Assembly (NCBI GenBank): GCA_008921705.1
Contig: VFFE01007105.1
Coordinates: forward strand, 322,663 to 386,662
Direction: 5' to 3'
Length of the DNA stretch: 64,000 bases
Origin: Burhinus oedicnemus
Taxonomy: Eukaryota; Chordata; Aves; Charadriiformes; Burhinidae
In this document: positions 36,848-49,500 of the stretch, piece by piece
Layout of the letters: every line of letters starts with the position of its first letter
Position numbering within the stretch: position 1 is the first letter of the stretch
Notes under the pieces: generated by a model
What the model was told of the DNA's origin: nothing
What the model saw: the letters and a program-made list of their open reading frames with translations, nothing else
Databases searched by the model: none
Program-made: the position numbers and the translations under genes

Positions 36848-37909
36848 CTTCTCCTACTACAGTCATAGTGCAAAAATTTAATGAGCCATCTGCTGAAATA
36901 CAGTTTTGCTCTGTAAATCAACAGGGAAAAATAGCAGCCTATTCCTCAGAAGAGCTATTCCTTAAACATGTTTAAAGTGATATTTTCTCATTTTAGTGAC
37001 AAATCTTTTCTTTTTTTAATTCCTTTTAGATTCATAGAGCCTGAGAAACAGCTCTTGAACGATCTATATTCTTTACAAATGAGACTGTTAAGCATCCTGT
37101 TACACAGACAGATTTTGTCTTCAGTCATACCTTGTGAGAAACCCTGTCAAGATTAGGGATCTGGCCAGCTGCCATGCACAGCAGCCTATTGCTCTGCAGA
37201 TTTCTCAGAGGAAGTTTGTGGTAGTGGAGGTGCTCAAATGTTAATGCTGATTTTTAATGGCATTTTAATAAAATCACTTTTCATAATACAGCCACAATTT
37301 TAACATTTAAAGCAATTGACAATATCAGCCTAGGTTAAGCCCTTGTTTGATTATATGTAGTTAGTACAAGTTTTTCTATGACAGAATACTAGATGTGGCG
37401 TTACAGGGACATATTTTCAAAGTCTCTTATGAGATTTTAGAAATTACTTTATTGTCAAATGTTTCCAGTCTCATCAAATCAGAGGCAAAGGATGACACTT
37501 GATAACAGGTAGTTACTTTTTCATTAGCATAGATATATTACGCCTATGCCATACCTACAGCCTGAGTTGGAAACATGCTTCTCTTTCAGACTGCACAGAA
37601 ATATGTCTCAGTACAGCTATATGGATCTTGATATATGTCATCAGTTGCATACATTTAGATGTTTTCTTGCCTTGCAGTAATGATAGTCTTTATCAGCAGC
37701 CTTGTTTCTCAAGAATTCCTAATGAGGATATTGCTACTTATCAGAGTGCCTCCATTTGGGTTATCATTTGTAATCACAAACCTCATCTTGTGAACAAATC
37801 TTGCATTTAAAAATTTTGTATGAAACTCGGATTTTCTTCTATCTCATCCAAAAAGTTTCATTTTATAAAATCTGGGCTTAGATACTACCTCTGCTGACTG
37901 ATCCACTAT

Positions 37910-37938
37910 ACAAAAAAAAAAACCCAAACCCACAAAAC
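37910..37938. repeat. A/C-only low-complexity tract
   Basis: Twenty-nine bases of only A and C: an A-run followed by CCCAAACC-type units. It is the complementary orientation of the G/T tracts elsewhere in the window. Confidence 0.8.
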
Positions 37939-39776
37939 TAACCAGACAGGGTCTGGTATGGAAATATCTGTGCAAGCCTGACTGTGCTTGTGATTATCCT
38001 TTTGTTTGTTTGTTTTTGTTACTTTTAGATACATGTACTTCTTAAAGTAGGTTTCAGGAAAAGCTTGCCAATTTTGCTTGCTGGACAGAATACAACACAA
38101 GTCCAGTATGGCGAGGTCTTCCTTGCTCCAGAAACTGTTGGGAAGGAAACAGTAAAGATGCTTTTGTAGGTTTAGGTAGTCCTGAGAAAGACTAATGAAA
38201 AATTGCAGTTTCTACTTCTGGATCAGTGTAATGAATATTGCTAATTATATTACTAATATTACCATTGTAAACAAGAAGAGTGTTGCATCTTTCTCCTGTT
38301 TGTAACTGCTAACTGATTTACAAACGCATTAACTATAGGGGATGTAATTTGTTTTCAAGGCATACCAAAGTGATATTCCAGATCCACTGAATGTATCTGA
38401 TTTTGCCTAATGAATAAGTGATAACAAAAAATGCTCCAGCTGGTGATTGTTGCTGCTTTTTCAGCAAATGATCCCGTTGCTATGAGACAACAGGGAATCT
38501 CAGCTAGCTGCAGTGGCATAGTTTGATCCAAACCCAATATAGAAGGTTTGTTCTTGCTAGATGATGCAGTCTAAGTGAGTTTGAGTATTTACAGGACCTG
38601 CTGAAGACTTGCGAATATGATATTTGTTCTATTGGGATGTCACCAGAAATAGAACCAGACTTATTTGTGATGTAGATTTACAAAGAATAATGGCAAATTA
38701 AGGGTTGCCTTTGAAATGAGATTACAGATGAGAGAGGATCCCTGAGGTTTTGCATATCCTGCCTGTCTCTTGGATCAGGGAAGAGAAACTTAGCACAAGG
38801 ACCTGCAGATCTGTACAAAAATCTAGTGAAACATCAAAGGGAGAGGCTTTTATTTATAAATTATTCTACAAAATGCCAATAGGCAATACGAAGAGATAAA
38901 GCAGATGCTCTGTTTGCCTCCATTTGTAGGCATTAGGCCAGAGAATAAGAGGTCTTGGAGTCTTTGAGCCCAGTGTACTCTTTGAATCTCTGGTTAACAG
39001 TAAATGGTCTGAAGATAATTATAAACACAGCATATGTATCAAGCCACGATGCCTTTAAATGAGGAAGTTGAGAATGTATTGTAGTTTTGTTAGTATCAGT
39101 AGAACTAGGGTATTTCTTCCTGCTATTTCCAGTTCCATCAGTTGAAGGTCTCAGCAAACACTGTTTTCTGATAGGGTCATTGAGCTTGTAGTATAGAATT
39201 TTAACTGTTGCATCTTTATTCTAGAATAATCAGCATGAGCTTCTTCATATGCTTCTTTAGCCATGACTTTGTATGCTGAAATCATAAAATAATGTTGTGT
39301 ATAAATGCGATGAGATAGGTATTCTGCACAAACAGTTACTGGGTGGTATTCACGTCAAATTGAAGATATTTTATAGCTTTGAAACACAACTTGAGTGCAC
39401 AACTCAGGAAATGGCTCCCTTGTGCTTCTCTGTTTATAGGCAAATTGAAATTCAAATATAGAAAAGCTTGACTGATTTAATGTAATCATTTGATTACTTT
39501 CAGCCTATACATCTATAGATTTTACAATATCAACAGAAATGCTCTCGTAAATAAGCAAGTCTGTGACAAGGAGAGCTTTTTAAAAAGATGTTGGCCTCTC
39601 TGTAGTATCTCTAGCCCAAACTCACCTGCACAGTGCAACTGCTCAGAAACAGGCTGGGAGGGGGGAAAGAACTATTTCACGATGTTCCTTTCTTATTTCA
39701 GCTAATACAAATGCTGCTTAGGGTATATGAGAGAGAAAATGAAAACCTTTGCAGACTGCTTTTTTGTTTGGGGTAG

Positions 39777-39837
39777 TTTTTCTTTCTTTTTTTTTCTCCT
39801 TTCTTCTTTCTACTCTGTCCTTTTTTTCTTTTCTTTC
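39777..39837 (+). repeat. Long pyrimidine-rich tract ending in CAG
   Basis: About 60 bases that are nearly all T and C with a few purines, then CAGGG. It looks like an exaggerated splice-acceptor tract on the plus strand, but the sequence after CAG has stops in its frames and no recognisable exon. Simple sequence is the safer reading. Confidence 0.6.
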
Positions 39838-40341
39838 AGGGATGGTATAATTATTAGCAAAGAAAAAAAGGCATGTTATTTTGAACTGATCTTCATTTGA
39901 CAATAATTAGCAACATCTTAAGGAAACTCTAATGCCCATTTGGAAAAAAAACCCTTTCCATTCTGTGTGATTAGAGGAGCTCAACAGTAGGATGAAGAGA
40001 GAACAGAATTGCTTCCCTTGCACATTTGTTATATCATAGAGAAGATGGAAGCTATTTTTGCTCCCTTCTGGTGATGCTGTAAAGAAACTAACAGAAGCAG
40101 AGTGGCTCTTGCAGGTCCCATATTGCAACACAGTATATAGAAAATGCAGCTTCTAGCTCAGAGTTTAGTAATTGTTAAAAGGTTTGTCAAGATAGCTATA
40201 GTCTGTACCAAACTACCAGTAGCCTACTGGAAATGCAGCTTATAAAAGGGGGTGGGGGTGGGTTTGGTATAAACTAAACCAGTGCCTAAAATAGGCTGTA
40301 CTGGCAAAAAATCATTTGCTACTGTATTTCAAGTCATGCTA

Positions 40342-40380
40342 TGTTTGTGTGGGTTTTTTGGGGGGGGGATCGAGCGATCC
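40342..40380. repeat. G/T tract with G9 next to a small palindrome
   Basis: G/T-only from 40342 to 40368, ending in nine G. Its last two G begin a perfect inverted repeat, GGATCG-AG-CGATCC (40367-40380). No function is assigned. Confidence 0.6.
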
Positions 40381-43300
40381 CTGATAATCAGGTAGTTCAG
40401 AAAAATTTTAGGTATAAATCTAAGCCTCAGGGATTCTTGTTGCAGCTCCCATTGGACCGCTGTTGAGATCAGGTCCTGATATGTAGCACCATGTGATGGG
40501 AGGGAACATGCTAATTTCACATTGTTGCTTTGCAGTAACAGGGCTGGCAGTAAGAAATGTGCACAAGGAGATCTGGTACCTTTCTAGGTCAGAGGAAGTC
40601 TTGTTATCAGGTTTGAGTCATGATGTCTTCCAAGTCAATAATGAGGGCTAGAGTTCAGAGCAGTGCTTGGTAAGGCTTTATTTAAACGAGGAACCAGCAA
40701 AGCCCAAGAAACGGGGTTGAGGGCTGGTGTTATCTCTAACAAATACTTGCAAAGCAAGTTTCTTAGGTTGTATTTTCACATCATGGGAAGGGTCCTTTAA
40801 AAAACACAATCAGACTGCTCTGAGATCGGTAGGATTTCAGCTGCAGCTGAGCTACTTGCTTTTCTCAGCTGAGTCACCTCCACATCCACCCCCTGCTTTT
40901 GCTGCAACTAGGGGGCAGATGGTTGTTGCTGGAATTAGCCAGGCACTATACCACCTGCTGCAAGTTTTTGTATGTTTGTTGTTTTTGCAGCCACCTTTTC
41001 ATAAATGAGGGGGAGGAAGGACTAGGGACTTCTTGTATGCTGTACAGCACTACGTAGTATCTCTGAAGAACGGGGTTCCCTCCCCTGGGCTCAGCAGGTA
41101 CCATGCTTCACCCACAGAAGAATGCACCAGAAAGCAAGCAACAATGCAGGAACAGAGCGCCATCTTTAAGCCCATACTGGAACACAACAGAACAGAATTC
41201 CACAGTAGCATCAATTTAGTGGAAAATAAAAGTGCTCCAGACCACCAGGCATTGCTGTGACATCAGATCCCTTTGCAGTGTCACCTCTGTTACTACCCAG
41301 ATGGAACTGATAGTCATGGGCAGTTTTATGGGACTCATTGCTCCCCTTGTGTGGAAGCATGGTCTCCCATTCTTGTCATTAAGTGTCAAGAGTAGCCAGC
41401 AGGGATCCTGCTGATCATCAAAGAGATAGAAGTGGCAGCAATACTTTTCTAACATCTGGAAGTTTTATGCTTGGATAACACCATGTCATTTTAATCCTCA
41501 TCCTACTAGATCCTCCTCTGCTGGGAAATAAGGATACCTGAAGTTGTCCTGATGGGTAAATGAATGCAGCAGTTTCTCCTGGTAGATTTGGGACTGTATC
41601 ACTCTGTTTTGTTCACGGTTACCAGCTGTGTCTCTATAACCAAGTGGACTGGGAGTGTGTTCATTTTTAAAGGAGAACTTGTGGCTGTGGTGTGATCATT
41701 TGACTTGCAGGAATAGTTTCTAGATGCTTGTTTATAGAGCAAATATATTAATTTAGCCTATTTTTTATGTACTGAGTAGTTGTTTGCTGCTCTTTACAGC
41801 AAGTCAACATTTCTGATCTTCACGTGTTCCTTACCAATTAGGTTTTATTCCTGTTTTTCAAGTAGTAGAAATTTCAGCACAGAAAAGCTAATTGCCTCTT
41901 TCAGAATTTAGGAACTACAATCTTGCAGGCCTACTCTGAGTCCACAAGATTTCATTGCCTGGTTACACAGCTAGATGGGAACAGTGCTAATTCTAGCTGA
42001 GGTTTCTTTGCAAGGAAAGTATTAAGAGGTTGCTGTTCCTTCCTTCTCTTGTTTCACCTATATGGACAGTATGTGTCTTAGCTGAAGGGGACTGCTATAT
42101 AATCAAAACATAGAGATCTGTCTTTGAGCAACTGCCATCATTATTCCAAAAACATACTTACTTTGCAGATTGTTAAGGAATCATGTACAAACCATGTTGC
42201 ACCCAGTACCCCTGCTCCTGACCTCTGGACTGAGCTCAGAAAAATAATAGTTAATCTGTATTATTATCATCATCTTCTGTTCCAATGACTTGTTGGTTTG
42301 GGACATGCAAAAAAGAATGAAACTGATTGCCTGCCATCTGGATCTCTGCAGTGATTTCTTGGAAGTAAAATGTCTTATTCTGTACTAATGGTGTGCAGAA
42401 ATGCTTAGTGACACCCTTACGCTGACAGCCAGCAGGAGACACAGCTTGTATTATGTATTATAGCTTTTAATATTTTATCCAGTGCTCTTGTGTAACTGGA
42501 ACTTTTACATTTGTGGTTTGTGGCTTTGGAGTTACAAATTATATGGCTTAAGCTTGCTGTAGATTGCCAAGAAGTGTTTGTAGCTTTTGTTGTGTGGAGT
42601 AGAGGTTCTGCTAAACATTTATTATGTAATTATGGAGGTAATTGGCTACAATGATTCAAGTGATGTTTGTCAATTGCACCTTTGTGTTTGTCTCCCTTAG
42701 TCTTTCCACAGAAGAACCAGCTTCTCTCACAGTGCTTAGCCGTTATGGTGAGAGGTTAACAAATCTGCAGTTGCAGCTCAAACAGTTGGCAATTTCAAGT
42801 AAGGTCCCCAGTAATTCAGAGGGATTTTTAGAGTATTTGTCTGATAAAAGTGGAATGCAAAGCTGGGACAGCTTGGGAGTCCCTGACTTCAGTGTTTTCT
42901 GCCTTAGCATTAATTGATATTTTACCTTTGATGTAGCTATCATAGGCATTTCTTTTTTGTATCTTAAGAGTGCTGCTCACTGCACAGGCAGATGGTAACT
43001 TTCATTCCTTTTGCCAAAGAGCTTACAGTCTAATAGATAATGCAGTCAAAAAGTGGGAGGGGGAGGAACAAAGGGAGAGAATATTATCTACTGAGTATTA
43101 CTTACCAGGATATCAGTAGAGCTAGGACAGAAGCATCACCTAAGAGCTGGGTGGGAAGGACGTCACCAGCTTGAGGGTATATAGAGAACACACCAGCCGA
43201 GGACAGAACTCAGGCCTTCAAAGCTTTCAAATTAAATCCTCCTATATCTCCAAAGAAAATCAGAGGAAAACCAATCATTTGTTTAAGGTTAAGGGTACTC

Positions 43301-46300
43301 AGCCTTTTCAACAGAAGTTCAAATACAACCAGCCTCCCTTTGGAATAAGATGGACTGCTGCGTTTCTGACCTCTTGTGGTCAGTTATGACACTGTGGTAT
43401 TTATTTCTATGAGCGGAGCTTGTCATCTTACTTAGAATTGAAGTCCTGGCCTAAATTCAAGAGCAGATAACATAGGCTTTTATTTACCTATATTGAATCT
43501 CAGGAGGGAAAGTTATTCCTAAATAGTTATTGAGTGCTGTGAGCTGTTTTATGTGGCTTCCTTCCTGTGTTGCCTACCTGTGCGATAAACCTTGTAAAAT
43601 ACTGGTACCGCTCCTATAAATGCTTATACCTGACCTTCCTTTGGATTAGAAGGTTGGGTTTTTTTTCCACCAGGACAGTAGATAATAGCCCCACTGCGTC
43701 CTCCAAGTTTCTATGTGATGAGAGAGATGGATGTTCATCTATATGAGAAATGTTGTCTTTTGTTCCCAGATAGTATGGGAGCATAGTTGCAGTCATCTTT
43801 CTAGCAGAAGGATGTGGTCATGAAATATTTTCAGTTTCTAGAGAAACAAATTATGGTCTCAATACAAGGAGTCTTCTGTTTTGCATGACTTTCTGCACAG
43901 TCTGATACGTTTTTTATGTGGTCTGAACTTGGTGAAAGTACGTAAGCACTGATCCCAAACTGTTGTGATCGGGAGGAATCGCTGAATCTGAAAACAGTCT
44001 TTAGATTGACGCTTGCCTACATCAGGCTGTCTTGGAGTTCAGGTGAAGAGAAATCAAACTGCAGAAAGGACTGTACCTGAACATTGATTTCAAGTACAAA
44101 GTAAGTTTATTTGCATATTTTATAAACATACAACTAAAACTGAAGGTCTGTCTAGTTATTTTTTAATTTTACTTTTTTTGGATAACGTTGAGATGATCTG
44201 TAACAAAGGAACAATGATTAAGCAAAGTCCACTACTTGTTTTGATGAATATCTCCTTTTTCTCTAGAGCAACATGCTTTCTTCTTGCATACTGAAACACC
44301 TTCCCACTTTGCATCTGTTATTCTTAACACCAGTACTGTTGATATAAAAACTAATGTAAAAATAGTCATAAGATTAAAAAAACCCCTCTGTTTATCAGGC
44401 TTGAAATAATTTAAAATTCATGTTTTAAAATATTTAAATAAGTATTTGATTAAATTGATATAAAGTAATAAAGAACATTAATGAAAAACAATTTTTCATG
44501 CAGAATTGTTCTGATCAATTCTGAGTCTTCAGGAAAAAAAGAAAAGTTGGGAAGTAGATGTTTCATGTTTGTTACCTTTTGGCACCATTACCCACCACAG
44601 ATCTGATGTCATTCCCCAAAATCATGTTCTCTCATACATCTCCTCTTCAAAAACCTGCAAGTCTCTGCAGAGGGAACAGCAAGAAACGGTGTAGTATAGC
44701 TGTGTGATACCTACTCAGCACACAGATATGCTTTGACTATTCACTGTAGAGATCTGTTCAGCTGAAATGATGGAGGCAGAGATAAAGAGTATCAGGAAAC
44801 AACACCAGCAATTTTTTTTCCATTTAGGCAAGTGTTTTCTTAGGAGGCAATACCATTTCCCTGCATTGCTCATAAGACTTATTTCCGATGATGAACAGCC
44901 TCAGTATTCATCTCTTCACAGAGGTGGACAATGAGATACATCTTGTGTTGAACTCAGGAATGAGGCTCCAGAACAGGCATTCAGTAGAAACAGCAGAGGC
45001 AAGCACTGTACCTAGTCTTAAATTAAGGCTTGATTAACTTGTTAACAGGATTATATACAGGGGACTGCAGTTCAGTGAACCAATGATGTCCTTTTCAATC
45101 CTGTGTCCCCAAATCATGGAGCATGTGTCACCAGTAATTGCCAAGTGCTTACAGAGGGCACAAAAATGCTTGTAAAAATAAACTTGTGATGGCACACAGA
45201 TTACATAATGACAATGTCCGTGTCAGGGGCTGTAAAGACCTGTGTCACTCATGACTCTGCTGCTTCAAAGTCAGATGTCATAGCAGTGTAACAGCACTTA
45301 GAGAGGCTCTGGGAAAGAGGAAATGGGAATTGCCAAGAGCATTGTGGCTGAAGAATTCACAGTTTGTATCTTTACACAGTTCGACAAGACCCAGACTCCC
45401 TCTTGGGGGGTTTCCCCAGTGAGTTGCTTTTCTTCTCCCTTGTGTAGTGTTGAAAGTGAGGACCTGACTTCCCACGGCCACTTGCGCATTCACAAGGCAT
45501 TTCAGTACAAGTCTAGGAAAATGTTTTGAGAGGAGTGAATGGAGAAATTCTGGCTGTGCTGCAGCTACTTGCTGGCAGTAGAGCTGACCTAATGTGGCAG
45601 CAAAGCTGCTGGAAGGCTCCCAAGAGGAATACTGTGGCTTGAGGAACATCACAGTGGGTGTATGTCAGATTGATATCTTCAGACCGCAGGAGACATGCCA
45701 ATGGCACATCATACACGGAAGAATACATCGGAGATTTTCATACCTGATTTCTTCCCCAGTACCACGGTGGTGCATAGGATCACTGCAGTTGGGAACACGT
45801 GAAAGTCTCTCTTGGTGCATCTGTGACTTACAGTAGGTGTCATCTTCCAGATGAAGGTATACCTCCAGGATACAGATGTGTAAGCCACAAACTCAGTGCT
45901 CGTCTGTCCCAATAGACTGCTTGATGGAAAAGCTTGGTTCAATCGGTGATATTAGTTGATTTTGATGCCTGTGAAAGGAAATGAAGGCATTTAGGAAACA
46001 AAGGTGAAGTCCTCCAACAAGGATTGGGTCTTATTGAGTGCATATACTTTATAGTATATACAGAAGTGACAGAGGCTTTCCAGGACTGGCATACTGTATT
46101 GCCTCATATTTTAAAGCAATATGCAAATGCTAAAACTGTTAAAAAACCACTTGACTCACAGCTCCTCCTCCACTTGACATTTAAATTTCAAGATCAAGAT
46201 TAGGAGAAGCAAACAGAATACCTGTATTTAAAATCAGGTGACACTCTACTGGTACCGCTTACAGATGGCTGAGTAACTATCAGCTAAGTAGAGGAGAAGT

Positions 46301-46516
46301 CTGACCATCAAAATCTGTTTTCAGCGGAGGTACGTAGAGGTAGCTGCGTTGAGCGTTTACTTTTAGTCTTATTCACAGTGGATCTATGTGACATTACAAT
46401 GGGTTCTGAATGTTGACTGAGTTCTGTGGCAGGAGAAAGGCTTTATGTTTGTGAGGAATTCCAATACCTCTGTGGAACAAACTTCTTTACTACTTCCTTG
46501 GTAAAAAAAACACAAG

Positions 46517-46539
46517 CAACCAAAAAAACCCCAAACCCA
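46517..46539. repeat. A/C-only low-complexity tract
   Basis: Twenty-three bases of only A and C inside a longer A/C-rich stretch (about 46503-46551). Same composition as the 37910 and 55739 tracts. Confidence 0.75.
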
Positions 46540-49500
46540 TACACAAACCCCACTAACTTCTGGGAACATGAAAGTACATCAGAGTACATTTTGAGTAAAT
46601 TTTCTCTATTTTAGCTAAATATTAAGGAATAGGGAGAAAATAAGTTACAGATTTTCAAAATTACATTATTTTGCATTATTCAACTTACTGCTTGCTTGTT
46701 TTGTTGGCATGTATTTGTAGAGGGAGACAGCAGATTGAAATCCTAGAACAGTGACATTAGACAGACTCTGTCCTCTGAAGCACATGGACAACCTGAGACA
46801 GGCATACAGGAAGTATCACTGACCTGCTAGTGTTTTAGTTTGAACCCCTATCAATAAATGGTGCAGTAATTATATTATAGTGGAGACTTCTGATATTTTT
46901 TACTAGTTTTTTGATTCATTGTTTATCCTGTGTAAATGCTGACAGTTACAGGATAGACTCTGGTTGTGTTTCCTTCTACCCTGATTGTCCAATCCATCTT
47001 CCCAGCTTAATTCCCAACATAATCTTCCTTTCATGCTTTTCTCTACAGAACACGAGTCATGTTCCTTCTAAAGACTTCTACTTCCATGTAGTTTGCCAAC
47101 TGTAAGCCATCTTGGCAAACAAGCCTTTGCGCTTCTTCCAATCTGTAGCTATGCTGCTGCAGAGATGAGATGGCATACTAGACTTGAGACATTGTGTTCC
47201 TCTCAGGGAAGCTCTTTTTCATACTCCTTGTTTCGTAGTTTTTCTTGACCATTCAAAAGATAGAGCTGTTCTTCGTACACAGCACAGAAAACAGCCACCT
47301 ACTTGCTTCTGTTCTGTGTTTGGCTTTAGTCCGTGAGGAGCCCCTGTGGTTGATAGTGCAGAAGTCCATGCATTCAAGTCCTTTTGTAAAACCATCCATT
47401 TCCTTTCTGCTCTTCAAAGTCCTAGTGTGGTAATTGCAGTTACTAAATTGTCTGGGCATTACAGAGTTCAGAACTCATTCACAGCCTGAACCATGCTCGA
47501 ACACACAATTCTGAGGAGGTCCCACTAAAGACAACCACAACTCTAAAAGTCAGAACTAACATCTGAGACAAAAAGAAAGGTGTTTTATTTCAGTATGTTC
47601 AATACATTTTTAAAGCAAACCCAAAATTTAATCTGTTTTTATCTGAGAAGTATCAGCACCACAAAACTCATGCAGCGTGTAACACCAGGTACATTACAAG
47701 ACTAAAACAGACAACTTTGATCTGGAGAAGTTTTTCTTCTGGTGACTGACAGGTAGCATTTTTCAGGCAAGTCTGTACCTGGCTGCCTCCCTGAGCTCAG
47801 TGCGTCTGGCAGACGGACATAATCACTGTATGAGAAACAGCAGATCTATTGTGGGAAGTACAAGGCAAAAATACTGCTGGAGGTATCTGTGCAACACAAC
47901 AAAAGCTCTGAGCTAGTTTATTTTCCAGTGTTTACTTATTCCTGTAAAATGAGTTGCTTAAGCTTATTTTGAACTAGGCCTAATCAAATGCTGACCCTGC
48001 CTGCGAGAAATATTTTTCTCTGTCAGCTACTTGAGCATTTTGAAGCTAATTTTAGTCACTAATTTATGCATCTCTATGCATGATGATATATACATAATGT
48101 CTTTTGGAGAAACGTTTGTTAAGGCTGACAATAGTAACTGCCAGATATGTTGTAGGTGGAGTTGTTTGGAGTGTTTGCCATCCTTTCTAGGGAAAATAAT
48201 TTATGTACTTCTTCAGACTAAGAACTTCATTGATGACCTTCATTTAGGAACTACATAGCAAGAACAGGAATACAACAGGGAACAGAATTCCCGAAGCGCA
48301 AAATCCTAATCCTTTGGCCCAGCCAGCAAATCGCCTTAGCAGGATGGGGTTTGCAGAGGTCTGGAACAGTGCTTATTCCTCTCCGTAGAAGAGTAAACAA
48401 AAACACTAGGCAGTATCCTGCATCATTTTAGAGGCGAGAGGACTGAATATTTGCATGACTTTTCTTTTTTGTCTGCTTCCTGAGGGTATCTTAGCAAATT
48501 CTGTTAAATTCTGACATTTCTTCCTCTTCCATCCTCAATTCTTACATTCCACATAACAACCTTGCCACAAGTCAAATTTGCGTCCATTGATCTAACATGC
48601 TCCCTTGTCTGCCCCCAATTCCCTTTTAATTGCTACAGAATGCCAACATTGTTTTCCATTTTAAAATTAAGTCTTTCCTTTAGAGCAATTCACAGCCCGG
48701 TACCTGGATATTGCTTGTTTACTAGTACATTCATATGGTAACTATTTTTCCTTTGCTTTGACAAGAGTGTACAATCCTGGGTAGTTTTATACACTGGCCT
48801 GTCTGTTTCGGCAGGCATGGGCCCCGCCTCACCTCTGTTTTATCAGCTGCCTCCTGGTTGAGACTAATCAGGCAATACAAAAGCCAGCAGGCTGCTCTGG
48901 TTGAGAGAGATGCCAGGAAAACTCTGAATCCAAGACTCTAGGAAGCAAGTGATTACCCGCAGTTGGCACTGCAGCAAGGCACAGACCTCATAAGGCAGGT
49001 TAGGAGAAAAGGTTGGTTGTAATGAGGATCACTTGTTTACCTTTTTCTGTGTTTAAGTAAGAAATGAAACACTGAGATTAAAGGATTTAAAGTTAGCCTT
49101 TCCTGGGACTAGAGGTCCTGGCAGCTGTATTCCTGTGATGCGAAGACCTAGCCTCAAAACCACTAGCTTATTGTACACAGACTAAACAGCCATCCATACT
49201 TTTGACTTGGTCACTCCTGAGCTGAGACCGCGCTGCTCCAATGAAACAAGTTGCTGGCCAAAGAGCTGCTGAAGACAGTTAGGACTCGTGGATGAGGGAG
49301 GAGGAAATGAGGGGCTGCAGGCATTTTTTAAACCCTTGTTTCACTCTTCAGCTTGAAATCCTTTATCATTCCTTTATAGCTGAATGAGGAATGAAGCTGA
49401 ACTAAGAGAACTGTTTACGAATACAAAATGAAGGGTGTGGAGGCAAAGCTTATCTGACTTTCAAACATACCATGTAGGTAAAATGCATCCACATGTGTGA

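Noticed and set aside
45323..45529. Possible KRAB/zinc-finger pseudogene
   Set aside because: Only a single weak resemblance in one frame; there is not enough to call a pseudogene.
45278..45836. Cluster of frames on both strands, one with a zinc-finger-like ...SHGHLRIHKAF stretch
   Set aside because: The Cys and His spacing does not make a C2H2 finger, no linker or second finger follows, and the frames contain no coherent domain.
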